Of a stretch of DNA of 64,000 nt, positions 31,561 through 42,985 are shown one piece after another (position 1 is the stretch's first letter; each line of letters starts with the position of its first letter). The notes below the pieces were generated by a model that did no database searches, was not told the origin of the DNA, and saw only the letters and a program-made list of their open reading frames with translations. Source of the DNA: Paracoccaceae bacterium (GTDB lineage Bacteria; Pseudomonadota; Alphaproteobacteria; Rhodobacterales; Rhodobacteraceae); the NCBI GenBank assembly GCA_947476475.1, contig CANJQT010000007.1:1-64000 (forward strand), written 5' to 3'. A program made the translations under genes and the position numbers.

Positions 31561-34296
31561 TCAGGCCAGTTTGCCATGGCAGTGTTTGAACTTTTCGCCT
31601 GATCCGCAGGGGCAGGCATCGTTGCGTGACGGATTGCCCCAGCTGGCGGCATCGTTCGCATCAAAGCCCGGCAGCGCATCTGCAGCGGCGGCGGTGGCCA
31701 GTTGCGGCGCGGGTGCCGGTTTGGGGGCAGGTGCCGGCGCCGGCGCCGCGGCGCCCTGTTGGGCTGCCGCCTGCTGGGCAAGGAACTGCTGCATCATCGC
31801 CTGCTGTTCTTCTTCGCTGATCGGACGAATCTGCGACAGCTTACGTGTTACTTCCACCCTGAGCCCGTCGAGCAGGTTTTCAAACAACTGGAAGGCTTCG
31901 GTCTTGTATTCCGACAGGGGATCGCGCTGGGCGTAGCCGCGGAAGCCCACGACCGAACGAAGATGTTCCAGCGTGACCAGATGTTCACGCCATTTGCCGT
32001 CAATGGTCTGCAAAAGGAACTGTTTTTCCACCTGGCGCATCGTATCGGCCCCAAAGGCCGCGACCTTTTCAGCGGCCAGCGCATCAGAGGCCTGATAGAT
32101 CCGTTCACGGATCGTGTCCTGATCGACGCCCTCTTCCGCAGCCCAGTCCTTGATCGGCAGATCAAGGTTCATCTGCTGGGTTACTGCCTCGTGCAGTCCG
32201 TTCGCATCCCATTGCTCGGGATAGGATTTCGGCGGCATAAAACTGTCAACCAGATCATCGGCCACCTGATGGCGCATGTCTTCGACGATGTCTTCGATAT
32301 CCAGCGAGGACATGATTTCCATCCGCTGGCCGAAGATCGCCTTGCGCTGATCGTTCATCACATCGTCGAACTTCAGCAATTGCTTGCGGATGTCGAAGTT
32401 GCGGCCTTCGACCTTGGCCTGGGCGCGTTCCAGCGACTTGTTCACCCAAGGATGGATGATCGCTTCGCCTTCTTTCATGCCCAGCGACGACAGCACCTTG
32501 TCCAGCCGGTCTGACCCGAAGATGCGCATCAGGTCATCTTCCAGCGACAGATAGAAGGAAGACCGCCCCGGGTCGCCCTGGCGGCCCGAGCGGCCGCGCA
32601 ACTGGTTGTCGATCCGGCGGCTTTCGTGGCGTTCAGAGGCAAGGACGTAAAGCCCGCCCGCCTCGATCACCTTTTGCTTTTCCTCGGCATGTTCGGCCTC
32701 GATCCGGGCGCGGATTTCGTCGGGATGGGCGTCGGGCTTGGCCGCCAGTTCCTCCATCACCTTCATCTCGACGTTGCCGCCAAGCTGAATGTCAGTGCCA
32801 CGACCGGCCATGTTGGTGGCAATGGTCACGGCCCCAAGGCGGCCGGCGTCAGCGACGATCTTGGCCTCTTGCTCGTGTTGGCGGGCGTTCAGGACGTTGT
32901 GGGGGATGCCTTCCTTTTTCAGCATCTCGGACAGCATTTCCGACTTTTCGATAGAGGTGGTGCCCACCAGGATCGGCTGGCCCTTTTCGTGGGCCTTTTT
33001 CACCCGCTTGATGACAGCTTCGTATTTTTCGCGGGCGGTGCGGTAGACCTGATCATGGTCATCCTTGCGCGCGACTGAGCGGTTCGTGGGCACTTCGACC
33101 ACGCCAAGCTTGTAGATTTCCATGAATTCTTCGGCTTCGGTGGTGGCGGTGCCGGTCATGCCGCCAAGCTTTTCGTAAAGCCGGAAATAGTTCTGGAACG
33201 TGACCGAGGCGAGGGTGACGTTTTCGGGCTGAACCTTGACGCCTTCCTTGGCTTCGATCGCCTGATGCAGGCCGTCCGACAGGCGGCGGCCCTTCATCAT
33301 GCGGCCGGTGAATTCGTCGATCAGGATCACCTCGTCGTCGCGCACGATATATTGCTGGTCGCGCTGGAACAGCTTGTGGGCGCGCAGGGCCTGGGTGACG
33401 TGATGGACGATGGTGGTTGATTCCGGGTCATAAAGCGTCTGGTCGGGCGGCAGGACGCCAACTTCTTGCAGGCGCTTTTCCAGAAACTCGTTGCCCTCTT
33501 CGGTGAAGGTGGCATTGCGGGTCTTTTCGTCAACCTTGTAATGTTCGGGCGACAGTTCGGGGATATATTTGTCGAGCGTCTTGTAAAGGTCCGACCGGTC
33601 CTGCGAGGGGCCAGAGATGATCAGAGGCGTGCGCGCCTCGTCGACCAGAATGCTGTCAACCTCGTCGACGATCGCAAAATAGTGGCCGCGCTGGGACATT
33701 TCCTCAAGCGAGGCTTTCATATTGTCGCGCAGATAGTCGAAGCCCAGTTCGTTGTTGGTCGCATAGGTGATGTCGGCCTTGTAGGCCGCGCGCTTTTCGG
33801 TGTCAGACTGGAAGGGGTAGACGACGCCAACCGTCATTCCCAGCTGGCGGTAAACCTTGCCCATCCATTCGGCGTCGCGCTTGGCCAGATAGTCGTTCAC
33901 GGTGACGACATGCACGCCCTTGCCGGTCAGCGCATTCAGGTAAGCCGGGAAGGTGGCGACAAGGGTCTTGCCCTCGCCGGTGCGCATTTCGGAAATATTG
34001 CCCTGATGCAGGAAAATGCCTCCCATCAACTGCACGTCAAAGGCGCGCAGGCCAAGGGCGCGGCGGGCGGCTTCGCGGCAGTTGGCGAAGGCTTCGGGCA
34101 GCACCTTGTCCAGGCTTTCGCCCGCAGCCACCCTCGCCTTCAGTTCGGCGGTCTTTTCGATCAGTCCCTCGTCGCTGAGGGCTTTGAACTGATCTTCCAG
34201 CGCATTGATCTTGTCGACCAGCGGGCGCGCGGATTTGATGACACGATCATTGTGCGTGCCAAAGACCTTCCGTGCGATTGTTCCTAGACCCAGCAT
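31561..34296 (-). CDS. secA: preprotein translocase subunit SecA
   Basis: [65 protein letters not shown]-terminal zinc motif [14 protein letters not shown]. Confidence 0.98.
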   Translation of the reverse strand: MLGLGTIARKVFGTHNDRVIKSARPLVDKINALEDQFKALSDEGLIEKTAELKARVAAGESLDKVLPEAFANCREAARRALGLRAFDVQLMGGIFLHQGNISEMRTGEGKTLVATFPAYLNALTGKGVHVVTVNDYLAKRDAEWMGKVYRQLGMTVGVVYPFQSDTEKRAAYKADITYATNNELGFDYLRDNMKASLEEMSQRGHYFAIVDEVDSILVDEARTPLIISGPSQDRSDLYKTLDKYIPELSPEHYKVDEKTRNATFTEEGNEFLEKRLQEVGVLPPDQTLYDPESTTIVHHVTQALRAHKLFQRDQQYIVRDDEVILIDEFTGRMMKGRRLSDGLHQAIEAKEGVKVQPENVTLASVTFQNYFRLYEKLGGMTGTATTEAEEFMEIYKLGVVEVPTNRSVARKDDHDQVYRTAREKYEAVIKRVKKAHEKGQPILVGTTSIEKSEMLSEMLKKEGIPHNVLNARQHEQEAKIVADAGRLGAVTIATNMAGRGTDIQLGGNVEMKVMEELAAKPDAHPDEIRARIEAEHAEEKQKVIEAGGLYVLASERHESRRIDNQLRGRSGRQGDPGRSSFYLSLEDDLMRIFGSDRLDKVLSSLGMKEGEAIIHPWVNKSLERAQAKVEGRNFDIRKQLLKFDDVMNDQRKAIFGQRMEIMSSLDIEDIVEDMRHQVADDLVDSFMPPKSYPEQWDANGLHEAVTQQMNLDLPIKDWAAEEGVDQDTIRERIYQASDALAAEKVAAFGADTMRQVEKQFLLQTIDGKWREHLVTLEHLRSVVGFRGYAQRDPLSEYKTEAFQLFENLLDGLRVEVTRKLSQIRPISEEEQQAMMQQFLAQQAAAQQGAAAPAPAPAPKPAPAPQLATAAAADALPGFDANDAASWGNPSRNDACPCGSGEKFKHCHGKLA

Positions 34297-34479
34297 TTTT
34301 TCTCCGCTCGGGTTGCGATGATCTGTTGCCGTCAACTCGGCCTTGCCGCCGACTTCGGCGCGCCCTAGATAGGCTGCAAAAGCGGGCAGAGGGGCCGATA
34401 AAGGCTTCTGGCGATGTAAGCGGCTGCCCGGGGATAGTCAACGCTGCAGGGATTTGCAGCCCGCTCAGGAGCATTTGCA

Positions 34480-35334
34480 ATGATGAAATCGGCCCATTTC
34501 CTTTCGGCCGCACTGGTCGCCCTCAGCCTTTCGGCCCCGGCGCGTGCCGAAGATCCTTCGGCGACCACGGTTGTGGCGGTGGTGAATGGGATCGAAATCA
34601 CCCTTGGCCACATGATCGCAGCGCGTGAAGCACTTCCAGAACAGTACAAGGCCCTTCCTGATGACGTGCTGTTCAATGGTGTTCTCGAACAATTGATCCA
34701 GCAAACGGCACTGGCGGCGGCGGGCGACGCAGAAAAGACCAACGGCGACGTGCTGACGCTGGAAAACCAGAAGCGCAGCTATCTGTCGGCGGTGGTGCTG
34801 GACAAGGTCGCGGCCGCAGCGGTGAGCGACGAGGCGCTGAAAAAGCTTTACGACGAAAAATACGCCAAGGCGGAGCCGTCCAAGGAATATCACGCCGCCC
34901 ATATCCTGGTGGCGACCGAGGATGAGGCCAAGGCCATCAAGGCCGATCTGGACAAGGGCGGCGATTTTGCCGCCATCGCCACCGAAAAATCGACTGACAG
35001 GGGATCTGCGGCCAATGGCGGCGATCTGGGCTGGTTCGGGCTGGGCATGATGGTCAAGCCGTTCGAGGATGCAGTTGTGGCAGCAGAGGCCGGCAAGATC
35101 GTCGGTCCGGTTCAGACCGATTTCGGCTGGCACCTGATCCGTCTGGATGAAGTGCGCACCGCCGCCGCCCCGAAGTTTGAGGATGTGCAGGAAGAGCTGA
35201 CCGGCGACTTGCGCCAGAAGGCGGTCGAGGCCAAGGTCAAGGAATTGACCGATGCCGCCAAGGTCGAGAAAAAGTCCGAGGGGATTGACCCGGCGCTTCT
35301 TAAGAATGTCATCCTGATCCAGGATAATAACTGA
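34480..35334 (+). CDS. exported parvulin-type peptidylprolyl isomerase
   Basis: Signal peptide; EYHAAHILVATEDEAKAIKADLDKGGDFAAIATEKSTDRGSAANGGDLGWFGLGMMVKPFEDAV. Confidence 0.93.
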   Translation: MMKSAHFLSAALVALSLSAPARAEDPSATTVVAVVNGIEITLGHMIAAREALPEQYKALPDDVLFNGVLEQLIQQTALAAAGDAEKTNGDVLTLENQKRSYLSAVVLDKVAAAAVSDEALKKLYDEKYAKAEPSKEYHAAHILVATEDEAKAIKADLDKGGDFAAIATEKSTDRGSAANGGDLGWFGLGMMVKPFEDAVVAAEAGKIVGPVQTDFGWHLIRLDEVRTAAAPKFEDVQEELTGDLRQKAVEAKVKELTDAAKVEKKSEGIDPALLKNVILIQDNN

Positions 35335-35356
35335 AACTGAAACCGGGGGGACGGGT

Positions 35357-36703
35357 ATGGCGAAGGGTGGCAAGGACTGGAAAGCCAGAGCGGAAAAGCT
35401 GAAGCAGAAGGTTGAGAAGCTGAAGGCGCTACTCGCCGCCGCCCCGGCCCCGACCCCGGTCAAAACCAAGGCGCAAAAGCCCGTCTCGCCGCTTGCGCCT
35501 GCCCGGTTCCCGGTGCTTCCGGCCATTGCCGGGGCTGAATTTTCCGCCGTCGGGACGGGGATCAAGTATCAGAACCGCAAGGATGTGATGCTGGTGCGCC
35601 TTGCCCCCGGCACGGCGATGGCCGGGGCGTTTACCCGGTCATCGACCCGTTCGGGCTGCGTGCGCGATTGCCAGGCCAAGCTTGCGCTGAAGGCCGGTGC
35701 CGAGGGCGCTGCGATCATCGTCAATTCCGGAAACTCCAACGCCTTCACCGGGCGGGTCGGGGAAGAGGCGGTGGCGGCAGTGACAGGCGCAGTTGCGGCG
35801 GCGCTGGGCATGCCTTCGACGCGTGTCTTTTCGTCCTCGACCGGGGTGATCGGCGAGCCGCTGCCCTATGAAAAGATCACTGCCAAGGTTCCCGATCTGG
35901 TGGCGGGCCTTGATGGCGACGCCATCGAAATGGCCGCCCATGCAATCATGACCACCGACACCTTTCCCAAGGGCGCTGCGGCCACCCTGCAGGGCGAGGG
36001 CGGGCCGATCCACATTGCCGGTATCGCCAAGGGTTCGGGGATGATCGCGCCGGATATGGCGACGATGTTGGTCTACATTTTCACCGACGCGAAGATTTCC
36101 GCGAAGGTGCTGCAAAAGCTGGTGTCGCGCCATGTCGAAGCGACGTTCAATTCGATTACCGTCGACAGCGACACATCGACCTCTGACACGCTTCTGGTTG
36201 CGGCCACCGGGCAAAGCCCGGCCGCCGAAGTGAAGGGCGATGTGGCCAAGGCGTTCGAGACGGCGCTGAAGGGCGTGATGATGAACCTGGCCCATCAGGT
36301 GATCCGCGACGGCGAAGGCGCCACCAAGTTCGTCGAAGTGCGGGTGACCGGGGCGGTTTCGGACGCGGACGCGCATCGCGTGGCCCTGTCGATCGCCAAT
36401 TCGCCGCTGGTCAAGACGGCGATTGCCGGTGAAGACCCGAACTGGGGCCGGATCGTCGCCGCCATCGGCAAATCCGGGGCCGAGGCCGACCGCGACCGCC
36501 TGAGCATCCGCTTCGGTGACATTCTTGTGGCCGAAAAAGGGTGGCGCAACCCCGACTACCGCGAAGAAGACGGCGCCGCCTATATGCGTCAGCCCGAACT
36601 GGTGATCCATGTCGACATGGGGCTGGGGCGCGCGAAGCGGTCTGTCTGGACCTGCGATCTGACCAGCCGCTATATCGAGATCAACGCGGACTACCGTTCG
36701 TGA
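35357..36703 (+). CDS. argJ: bifunctional glutamate N-acetyltransferase / amino-acid acetyltransferase
   Basis: SGNSNAFTGRVGEEAV; FSSSTGVIGEPLPYEKI; MIAPDMATMLVYIFTDA; GEDPNWGRIVAAIGKSG. Confidence 0.96.
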   Translation: MAKGGKDWKARAEKLKQKVEKLKALLAAAPAPTPVKTKAQKPVSPLAPARFPVLPAIAGAEFSAVGTGIKYQNRKDVMLVRLAPGTAMAGAFTRSSTRSGCVRDCQAKLALKAGAEGAAIIVNSGNSNAFTGRVGEEAVAAVTGAVAAALGMPSTRVFSSSTGVIGEPLPYEKITAKVPDLVAGLDGDAIEMAAHAIMTTDTFPKGAAATLQGEGGPIHIAGIAKGSGMIAPDMATMLVYIFTDAKISAKVLQKLVSRHVEATFNSITVDSDTSTSDTLLVAATGQSPAAEVKGDVAKAFETALKGVMMNLAHQVIRDGEGATKFVEVRVTGAVSDADAHRVALSIANSPLVKTAIAGEDPNWGRIVAAIGKSGAEADRDRLSIRFGDILVAEKGWRNPDYREEDGAAYMRQPELVIHVDMGLGRAKRSVWTCDLTSRYIEINADYRS

Positions 36704-37098
36704 AGGTTCTGCTGGTTGCGGCGGTTGCCCTGATCGACGCGGACGGGCGCGTGCTGCTGGCGCAGCGGCCGGAAGGCAAATCGCTGGCGGGTCTGTGGGA
36801 ATTTCCCGGCGGCAAGGCCGAGCCCGGCGAGACGCCTGAAGCGGCGCTGATCCGCGAGCTGAAGGAAGAGCTGGCAATTGATACCTGGGCCAGCTGTCTG
36901 GCACCGCTGACCTTCGCCAGTCATTCCTACGAGGATTTCCACCTTCTGATGCCGCTTTTTGCCTGCCGCCGCTGGCAGGGAACGCCGCACCCGCAAGAGG
37001 GACAAAAACTTGCCTGGGTGCGGGCGCGCGACCTGAAGGACTATCCGATGCCGCCCGCCGATCTGCCGTTGATACCGATCCTGCGCGACTGGCTTTAG
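36700..37098 (+). CDS. mutT: (deoxy)nucleoside triphosphate pyrophosphohydrolase, MutT-type Nudix
   Basis: GTG start in a GTGA overlap with argJ; Nudix box GGKAEPGETPEAALIRELKEEL. Confidence 0.92.
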   Translation: MKVLLVAAVALIDADGRVLLAQRPEGKSLAGLWEFPGGKAEPGETPEAALIRELKEELAIDTWASCLAPLTFASHSYEDFHLLMPLFACRRWQGTPHPQEGQKLAWVRARDLKDYPMPPADLPLIPILRDWL

Positions 37099-37286
37099 GC
37101 CCGCTAGGGCGGCCTTAGATCGCCGGTTTATGCCAAAAGCAACCCTATGCAGAGATTAGTGACAGTCTGGCGACATTTATTGTTTCCATAGCTGACTAAT
37201 TGTGCAAATTTTCATTCAGCCCGGTAAGGGCAATTAAACCCGACTGGGTAAGACTTGGTCTGCCCACAAAAAAAGGGAACACGGGG

Positions 37287-37424
37287 ATGTTGCGGACAAT
37301 TACTCTCGGCAGTTGTGTGCAGGTGCAAGGGACGTTCGAACGCGATTCGGCCAATGGCAAGATCATTGTCCGGGTCGGCGATCAGGTCTTTGAAGGGTAT
37401 CCTATCCAGAAAAAAGCCGCCTGA
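37287..37424 (+). CDS. 45-aa small protein (hypothetical)
   Basis: MLRTITLGSCVQVQGTFERDSANGKIIVRVGDQVFEGYPIQKKAA; a GGGA run upstream; ends at a terminator hairpin. Confidence 0.6.
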   Translation: MLRTITLGSCVQVQGTFERDSANGKIIVRVGDQVFEGYPIQKKAA

Positions 37425-37435
37425 AAAAAGGCGGC
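37410..37435 (-). terminator. intrinsic terminator (infB orientation)
   Basis: Minus strand GCCGCCT-TTTTTC-AGGCGGC followed by TTTTTT. Confidence 0.75.
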
Positions 37436-37447
37436 CCTGTGCGGCAA

Positions 37448-37478
37448 TAAAAAAAGGGGGCGCTTGCGCCCCCTTTTT
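37448..37478. terminator. bidirectional intrinsic terminator between infB and the small ORF
   Basis: A-tract, GGGGGCG-CTTG-CGCCCCC, TTTTT; convergent genes. Confidence 0.9.
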
Positions 37479-37481
37479 CCA

Positions 37482-40019
37482 TCAGGCGAGCGTCCGCTCG
37501 ATCTCTTCGCGCTCAAAGATCTCGATGACGTCATTCGGGCGCACATCATCATAGTTTTCAAAGGCCATGCCGCATTCCTGACCGGACTGCACTTCCTTGA
37601 CCTCGTCCTTGAATCTCTTGAGAGTTTTCAATGTTCCCTCGTGGACCACGACGTTGTCGCGCAGCAGGCGCACACCAGCCGACCGGCGGGCAATACCTTC
37701 GGTCACCAGACAGCCCGCGACCTTGCCCACGTTCGACACCTTGAAGACTTCAAGGACTTTGGCGTAGCCGATGAAGGTTTCGCGCACTTCGGCTTTCAGC
37801 AGGCCAGACGCGGCGGCTTTGATATCGTCAACCAGATCGTAGATAATCGAGTAATAGCGGATCTCGACGCCCTTCTGGTTGGCTGACGCGCGCGCCGAAG
37901 CATTGGCGCGGACGTTGAAGCCGATGACCGGAGCTTTTGAGGCTTCGGCAAGGCTGATATCCGATTCCGTGATGGCGCCGACACCGTAATGCAGCACGCG
38001 GACGCGCACTTCGTCGTTGCCGATTTTTTCCATAGCTTGAACAATCGCCTCGGCAGAACCCTGCACGTCGGCTTTCACCACGATCGGCAGTTCGGCCACG
38101 CTCTTGTCGGCCTTGGCCTTGGCCATCAGCTGTTCCATCGTGGTCGCGGCACCGGCTGCGGCGCGCTTGTCCTTCGCGGCTTTCTCGCGGTAGGTGGCGA
38201 TCTCGCGGGCCTGGGCTTCGGTTTCGACCACGTTCAGCACGTCACCGGCTTCGGGCGTGCCGTTCAGGCCCAGAACCTCGACCGGAACCGAGGGACCAGC
38301 CTCTGCAATGCGCTCGCCCTTGTCGTTGATCAGGGCGCGGACCTTGCCCCACTGTTCGCCGACCACGAAGATGTCACCCTGACGCAGGGTGCCGTTCTGG
38401 ACCAGAACCGTGGCAACCGGGCCGCGGCCCACATCAAGTTTGGCTTCGATCACAGCGCCAGAGGCGGCGCGGGTCGGATTGGCGCGCAGTTCAAGGATTT
38501 CGGCCTGAAGCGCGATGTTTTCCAGAAGCTTGTCGATCCCCTGGCCAGTCTTGGCCGAGACTTCCACATCCAGAACGTCACCGGACATGGCTTCGACGAC
38601 CACTTCGTGCTGCAGAAGATCGGTGCGGACCTTTTGCGGATTGGCGTCATACTTGTCGACCTTGTTGATCGCCACGATCATCGGCACCTTTGCCGCTTTC
38701 GCATGGGCAATCGCTTCGATCGTTTGCGGCATCACGGCATCATCCGCCGCAACCACCAGAACCACAATGTCAGTCACATGCGCGCCACGGGCCCGCATCG
38801 AGGTGAAGGCAGCGTGGCCGGGGGTGTCAAGGAAGGTCAGAACCGAACCGTTGTCGGTTGTCACCTGATAGGCCCCGATATGCTGGGTAATGCCACCGGC
38901 TTCGCCCGACACAACAGAGGTCTTGCGGATCGCATCCAGAAGCGAGGTCTTGCCGTGGTCGACGTGGCCCATGATCGTGACGATCGGCGGGCGCGGCACC
39001 AGATCTTCGTCGCGGTCCTGAACCGAGTCGATCACCTGTTCCACGTCGGCATCCGACACGCGCACGGCCTTGTGGCCGAATTCTTCGATCACCAGTTCGG
39101 CGGTGTCGGCGTCGATGGCCTGGTTCATCGTGACCATCATGCCCATCTTCATCAGCGACTTGACCACATCGGCGGCGCGTTCGGCCATCCGGTTTGCAAG
39201 TTCGGATACGACGATGGTTTCGGGCAGCTGCACGTCGCGCACCTGCTTTTCAGGCTTCTGGCTGAAGCCCATCGCCTTCTGACGGGCTTTTTCCTGCTTG
39301 CGCTTCATTGCGGCCATCGACCGCTGGCGGCCACCTTCGCCGTTCAGCGCATCGTTCAGCGAAAGTTTGCCGGTGCGGCGGCTGTCGTCGACCTTGGCCT
39401 TGCCGGTGCGATCATTCGCCGGGCTGCGGTCGTCGCGTTCGCGGTCGGTCTTGCGCGGGCCGACAGCGGCGACGCCCTTGGTTTCCGCACGCGCGGCGGC
39501 AGCTTCGGCTGCGGCCGGATCAATCGGTGCCGCAGGCGCGGCTTTCGAAAGCGGCTTGGTGCGCAGCACGTCTTGCTTGCGGGCCTCGCGGGTTTCGGTG
39601 TCGCGCGCCTTCTTGGCCTCTTCTTCGGCCTTCAGGCGCAACGCTTCCTGATGCTCACGCTCTTCGCGTTCCTTCGCCTCGATCTCGGCGCGGCGGCGGT
39701 CGCGTTCTTCTTCGCGGGCCTTGTCTTCGATGATCCGGCGGGCCGCATCTTCGACTTCACGAATCTTGGCGGCCTGAAGCGCCTTCAGACGGCGTTCCAT
39801 TTCCGCATCGGAAATCCCGGCGGGGCGCTTGGACGGATCGCCCAAGGCAGGGTTGGTGCTGCCGCCCGCTGCCGGGGCGCCCGGCTTCGGCACGACAACG
39901 CGTTTGCGTTTCGTCTCAACAATAACCGCCTTGGTGCGCCCATGGCTGAAGCTCTGCTTCACCTGTCCGGGGCGTCCGCCGCCGAGGCCGAGGGGTTTTT
40001 TGCCATCCGTATCGCTCAT
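37482..40019 (-). CDS. infB: translation initiation factor IF-2
   Basis: [60 protein letters not shown]. Confidence 0.98.
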   Translation of the reverse strand: MSDTDGKKPLGLGGGRPGQVKQSFSHGRTKAVIVETKRKRVVVPKPGAPAAGGSTNPALGDPSKRPAGISDAEMERRLKALQAAKIREVEDAARRIIEDKAREEERDRRRAEIEAKEREEREHQEALRLKAEEEAKKARDTETREARKQDVLRTKPLSKAAPAAPIDPAAAEAAAARAETKGVAAVGPRKTDRERDDRSPANDRTGKAKVDDSRRTGKLSLNDALNGEGGRQRSMAAMKRKQEKARQKAMGFSQKPEKQVRDVQLPETIVVSELANRMAERAADVVKSLMKMGMMVTMNQAIDADTAELVIEEFGHKAVRVSDADVEQVIDSVQDRDEDLVPRPPIVTIMGHVDHGKTSLLDAIRKTSVVSGEAGGITQHIGAYQVTTDNGSVLTFLDTPGHAAFTSMRARGAHVTDIVVLVVAADDAVMPQTIEAIAHAKAAKVPMIVAINKVDKYDANPQKVRTDLLQHEVVVEAMSGDVLDVEVSAKTGQGIDKLLENIALQAEILELRANPTRAASGAVIEAKLDVGRGPVATVLVQNGTLRQGDIFVVGEQWGKVRALINDKGERIAEAGPSVPVEVLGLNGTPEAGDVLNVVETEAQAREIATYREKAAKDKRAAAGAATTMEQLMAKAKADKSVAELPIVVKADVQGSAEAIVQAMEKIGNDEVRVRVLHYGVGAITESDISLAEASKAPVIGFNVRANASARASANQKGVEIRYYSIIYDLVDDIKAAASGLLKAEVRETFIGYAKVLEVFKVSNVGKVAGCLVTEGIARRSAGVRLLRDNVVVHEGTLKTLKRFKDEVKEVQSGQECGMAFENYDDVRPNDVIEIFEREEIERTLA

Positions 40020-40645
40020 GCCGGTCTCAGATCTTTCCCGGCGGATTGTCCGCCGTCCGCTTGCCGCAAGCCATTCAACTTTGCGGCCTCCTCTACAACA
40101 CGCTTCGTGAGTCCGCCAGCGGCAAGCGCCGCATGAACCACAGAATCGCGTCCAAATGCCATTCCCAGCTCGTTTGCCGTAAGACAACCGAACCAGCGCC
40201 CGCCCTCGGGCGTCCAGAGTTTACCCTTGCCGCGCTCGGATCCGTCCGATGCCTGCAGCAGAACCTTGGCACGCCCGTCGGACAGCCAGTCCTTCACTTT
40301 TTCATATCCGCAGACGGCATAGCCCGCCTTGCGGTCCAGCGAAATCAGTTCAACCACGCGCTTGGCCAGTCCGGCTTCCACCAGATCGACCAGCCCCGGC
40401 GGCACGGTCGCGGGCGCTTTTGCGGCGCGCGCGAACAGGCCCTTGGTGGCCGCCTTTTCGATGGCGGCCCGGTCAGCCGTCACCCAGATGCCCCGACCGG
40501 GCAACTTGGCCGCCAGATCGGGGAAGACCACGCCATCAGGCGACAGGACAAAGCGGATGAGGCCAGCCTTCGGCTGCACCTCGCCCGTTACGACGCAGCG
40601 CCGTTCCGGGTCTTCCTGCATCTTGTCCGCACCGCCGCGTGTCAT
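40016..40645 (-). CDS. YlxR family (DUF448) RNA-binding protein with L7Ae-like C-terminal domain
   Basis: [51 protein letters not shown]; between nusA and infB. Confidence 0.9.
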   Translation of the reverse strand: MTRGGADKMQEDPERRCVVTGEVQPKAGLIRFVLSPDGVVFPDLAAKLPGRGIWVTADRAAIEKAATKGLFARAAKAPATVPPGLVDLVEAGLAKRVVELISLDRKAGYAVCGYEKVKDWLSDGRAKVLLQASDGSERGKGKLWTPEGGRWFGCLTANELGMAFGRDSVVHAALAAGGLTKRVVEEAAKLNGLRQADGGQSAGKDLRPA

Positions 40646-42249
40646 CAGGCATCAGCCTCTTCGTCTTCGGCCTCTGCCTCGGTCTCCAGTTCTGCCGGAT
40701 CGACCCAGCCCAGCTGAATCCGCGCCGTCATCACCAGATGCTGGGCTTCTTCAAGGCTCATTTCGAACTTCTCAAGCAGACCTTCGTCCTTGACACGTTC
40801 GCCGTTCACCGTGGTCCAGCCGCCGGCCAGTTCCCAGTCGGCGCAGGTGGCGAAGTCTTCCAGCGTTTTCACGCCGTCTTTGGCCAGGGCTTCCAGCATC
40901 TGCGGGGTAAGCCCATCGAAGTTCACCAGGCTGTCTTCGACACCCAGTGCACGGGCGGCGTCAAGGGCGGCCTTGTTCTGCGCTTCCAGATATTCGCGGG
41001 CGCGGGTCTGAAGTTCGGCCGCAGTGCTGTCATCGACGCCTTCGATGGTCAGAAGTTCGTCCTGATCCACATAGGCGACTTCTTCCAGATTGGCGAAGCC
41101 TTCGGACACCAGAAGCTGGGCGAAGAATTCGTCCAGATCCAGTGCTTCCATGAACAGCTTGGTGCGTTCGGCGAATTCGGCCTGACGGCGCTCGCTTTCA
41201 TCGGCTTCGGTCATGATGTCGATATCAAGGCCGGTCAGCTGGCTGGCAAGGCGCACGTTCTGGCCACGGCGACCGATGGCCAGCGACAGCTGCCCATCCG
41301 GCACCACGACTTCGATGCGGTTGTTTTCTTCGTCGATAACCACCTTCGACACTTCGGCAGGCTGAAGCGCGTTCACCAGGAAGGTGGCCGGGTCTTCGTT
41401 CCACGGAATGATGTCGATCTTTTCGCCCTGAAGCTCGTTCACAACCGCCTGAACGCGGCTGCCGCGCATGCCGACGCAGGCACCGACCGGGTCGATGGAG
41501 CTGTCATAGGAAATGACGCCGATCTTGGCGCGCGAACCGGGGTCGCGGGCCACGGCCTTGATCACGATGATGCCGTCATAGATTTCCGGCACTTCCATCT
41601 TGAACAGTTCGGCCATGAACTGCGGATCGGTGCGCGACAGGAAGACCTGCGGCCCACGCGCTTCGCGGCGCACGTCCTTGATATAGGCGCGGATCCGGTC
41701 GTTCGGGCGATAGCTTTCGCGGCCGATCTTTTCGGTGCGGCGCAGGATGGCTTCGCCACGGCCGATATCGACGATGATGTTGCCGTATTCCTCGCGCTTG
41801 ACGACGCCGTTGATGATCGTGCCCTTGCGGTCCTTGAATTCCTCGAACTGGCGGTCGCGTTCAGCTTCGCGGACCTTCTGCAGAATCACCTGCTTGGCCG
41901 ACTGGGCGGCGATGCGGCCCAGTTCCACCGGGGGAACCTCGTCCACGATCACGTCGCCGACCGAAGGCGCATCCAGGAACTGCTTGGCCTGCGCCACTGT
42001 CAGCTGCGCCTGGTAATTCTCGACCGCGTCATCTTCAACAACCGTGCGCACACGGGTGAAGGTGGCGCGACCGGTCTTGCGGTCGATCGCCACGCGGATA
42101 TCCATTTCCGAGCCATAGCGCGACTTCGCTGCGCGAGCGAGGCTCTCCTCCATCGCCTGGATCACCAGATCCGGGTCGATCATCTTTTCGCGCGCAACCG
42201 CCTCGGCGGTCTGCAAAAGCTCAAGCTGGTTGGCTGAAGTAATCGCCAT
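40645..42249 (-). CDS. nusA: transcription termination/antitermination factor NusA
   Basis: [86 protein letters not shown]. Confidence 0.98.
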   Translation of the reverse strand: MAITSANQLELLQTAEAVAREKMIDPDLVIQAMEESLARAAKSRYGSEMDIRVAIDRKTGRATFTRVRTVVEDDAVENYQAQLTVAQAKQFLDAPSVGDVIVDEVPPVELGRIAAQSAKQVILQKVREAERDRQFEEFKDRKGTIINGVVKREEYGNIIVDIGRGEAILRRTEKIGRESYRPNDRIRAYIKDVRREARGPQVFLSRTDPQFMAELFKMEVPEIYDGIIVIKAVARDPGSRAKIGVISYDSSIDPVGACVGMRGSRVQAVVNELQGEKIDIIPWNEDPATFLVNALQPAEVSKVVIDEENNRIEVVVPDGQLSLAIGRRGQNVRLASQLTGLDIDIMTEADESERRQAEFAERTKLFMEALDLDEFFAQLLVSEGFANLEEVAYVDQDELLTIEGVDDSTAAELQTRAREYLEAQNKAALDAARALGVEDSLVNFDGLTPQMLEALAKDGVKTLEDFATCADWELAGGWTTVNGERVKDEGLLEKFEMSLEEAQHLVMTARIQLGWVDPAELETEAEAEDEEADA

Positions 42250-42250
42250 C

Positions 42251-42820
42251 TTACTCCTCCTCGGAAGTATCTTCTACGATGTCGTCAAACGCGGCTTCGT
42301 CGATGGCCTGAGTGGCCTTCTTCTGCCGCAGCATTTCAGTGATCAGTTCGTCGGTCAGGATCAGTTTCGCGTCGGCAAGCCAGTCGAATTTCAGGCCAAT
42401 GGTGCCTTCTTCGATTTCGATCAGAACCTCGTCGCCCTCTACGCCGCGCAAGAAGCCCTTGAAGCGCTTGCGCCCCTCGATCATCTCGCTGGTTTCGATC
42501 CGCACTTCGTAATCCGCCCAATGTTCGAAATCCTTGAGGCGGGTCAGGGGCCGGTCGATGCCGGGGCTGGACACTTCCAGATGATAGGCGTCGCCGATCG
42601 GGTCCTCGACATCGAGAACCGCGGAAACGGCGGTAGAGATCTTGCCGCAGTCGTCCACGTCGATGCCGCCTTCTGGGCGGTCGGCCATGATCTGCAACGT
42701 CTTGGTAAGTCCGCCCATCAGCCGGATTCGCACCAGTTCGAACCCCAGCCCTTCGATGGCAGGGGTGACAATTTCGGCAAGGCGACGGTCGATGGCGGTT
42801 TTGGCGATTAGATCAGTCAT
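42251..42820 (-). CDS. rimP: ribosome maturation factor RimP
   Basis: [58 protein letters not shown]. Confidence 0.95.
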   Translation of the reverse strand: MTDLIAKTAIDRRLAEIVTPAIEGLGFELVRIRLMGGLTKTLQIMADRPEGGIDVDDCGKISTAVSAVLDVEDPIGDAYHLEVSSPGIDRPLTRLKDFEHWADYEVRIETSEMIEGRKRFKGFLRGVEGDEVLIEIEEGTIGLKFDWLADAKLILTDELITEMLRQKKATQAIDEAAFDDIVEDTSEEE

Positions 42821-42833
42821 GGTCAGGCTTGGT

Positions 42834-42864
42834 CCAAAAACAAAAAGCGGGCCAGAGGGCCCGC
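42834..42864 (-). terminator. intrinsic terminator in the rimP leader (candidate attenuator)
   Basis: Minus strand GCGGGCC-CTCT-GGCCCGC followed by TTTTTGTTTTT, ending 13 nt before the rimP ATG. Confidence 0.85.
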
Positions 42865-42917
42865 CGAACTTTCCGGTGGGCTGCGAGTTTGGACCCCGCA
42901 GCGCCTCTGTTGAGGGG

Positions 42918-42946
42918 GATATAGGGGAAAGGGGGCGGGGATGCAA
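42918..42946 (-). promoter_or_regulatory. candidate sigma-70 promoter for rimP-nusA-ylxR-infB
   Basis: Minus strand TTGCAT (42946-42941), 17-nt spacer, TATATC (42923-42918). Confidence 0.55.
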
Positions 42947-42985
42947 GGATTGGATTCTGGCGACCGAAGACCCGGCCCGCTTGGA

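Noticed and set aside
34443-34460. GCTGCA-N6-TGCAGC stem upstream of the parvulin gene
   Set aside because: Only 6 bp and no competing structure; too weak to report as regulatory.
37989-40136. 715-aa plus-strand ORF antisense to infB
   Set aside because: His/Phe/Gly-rich translation typical of the complement of a high-GC coding gene; infB is unambiguous on the minus strand.
40639-42237. 532-aa plus-strand ORF antisense to nusA
   Set aside because: Mirror ORF of nusA with no recognisable domain.
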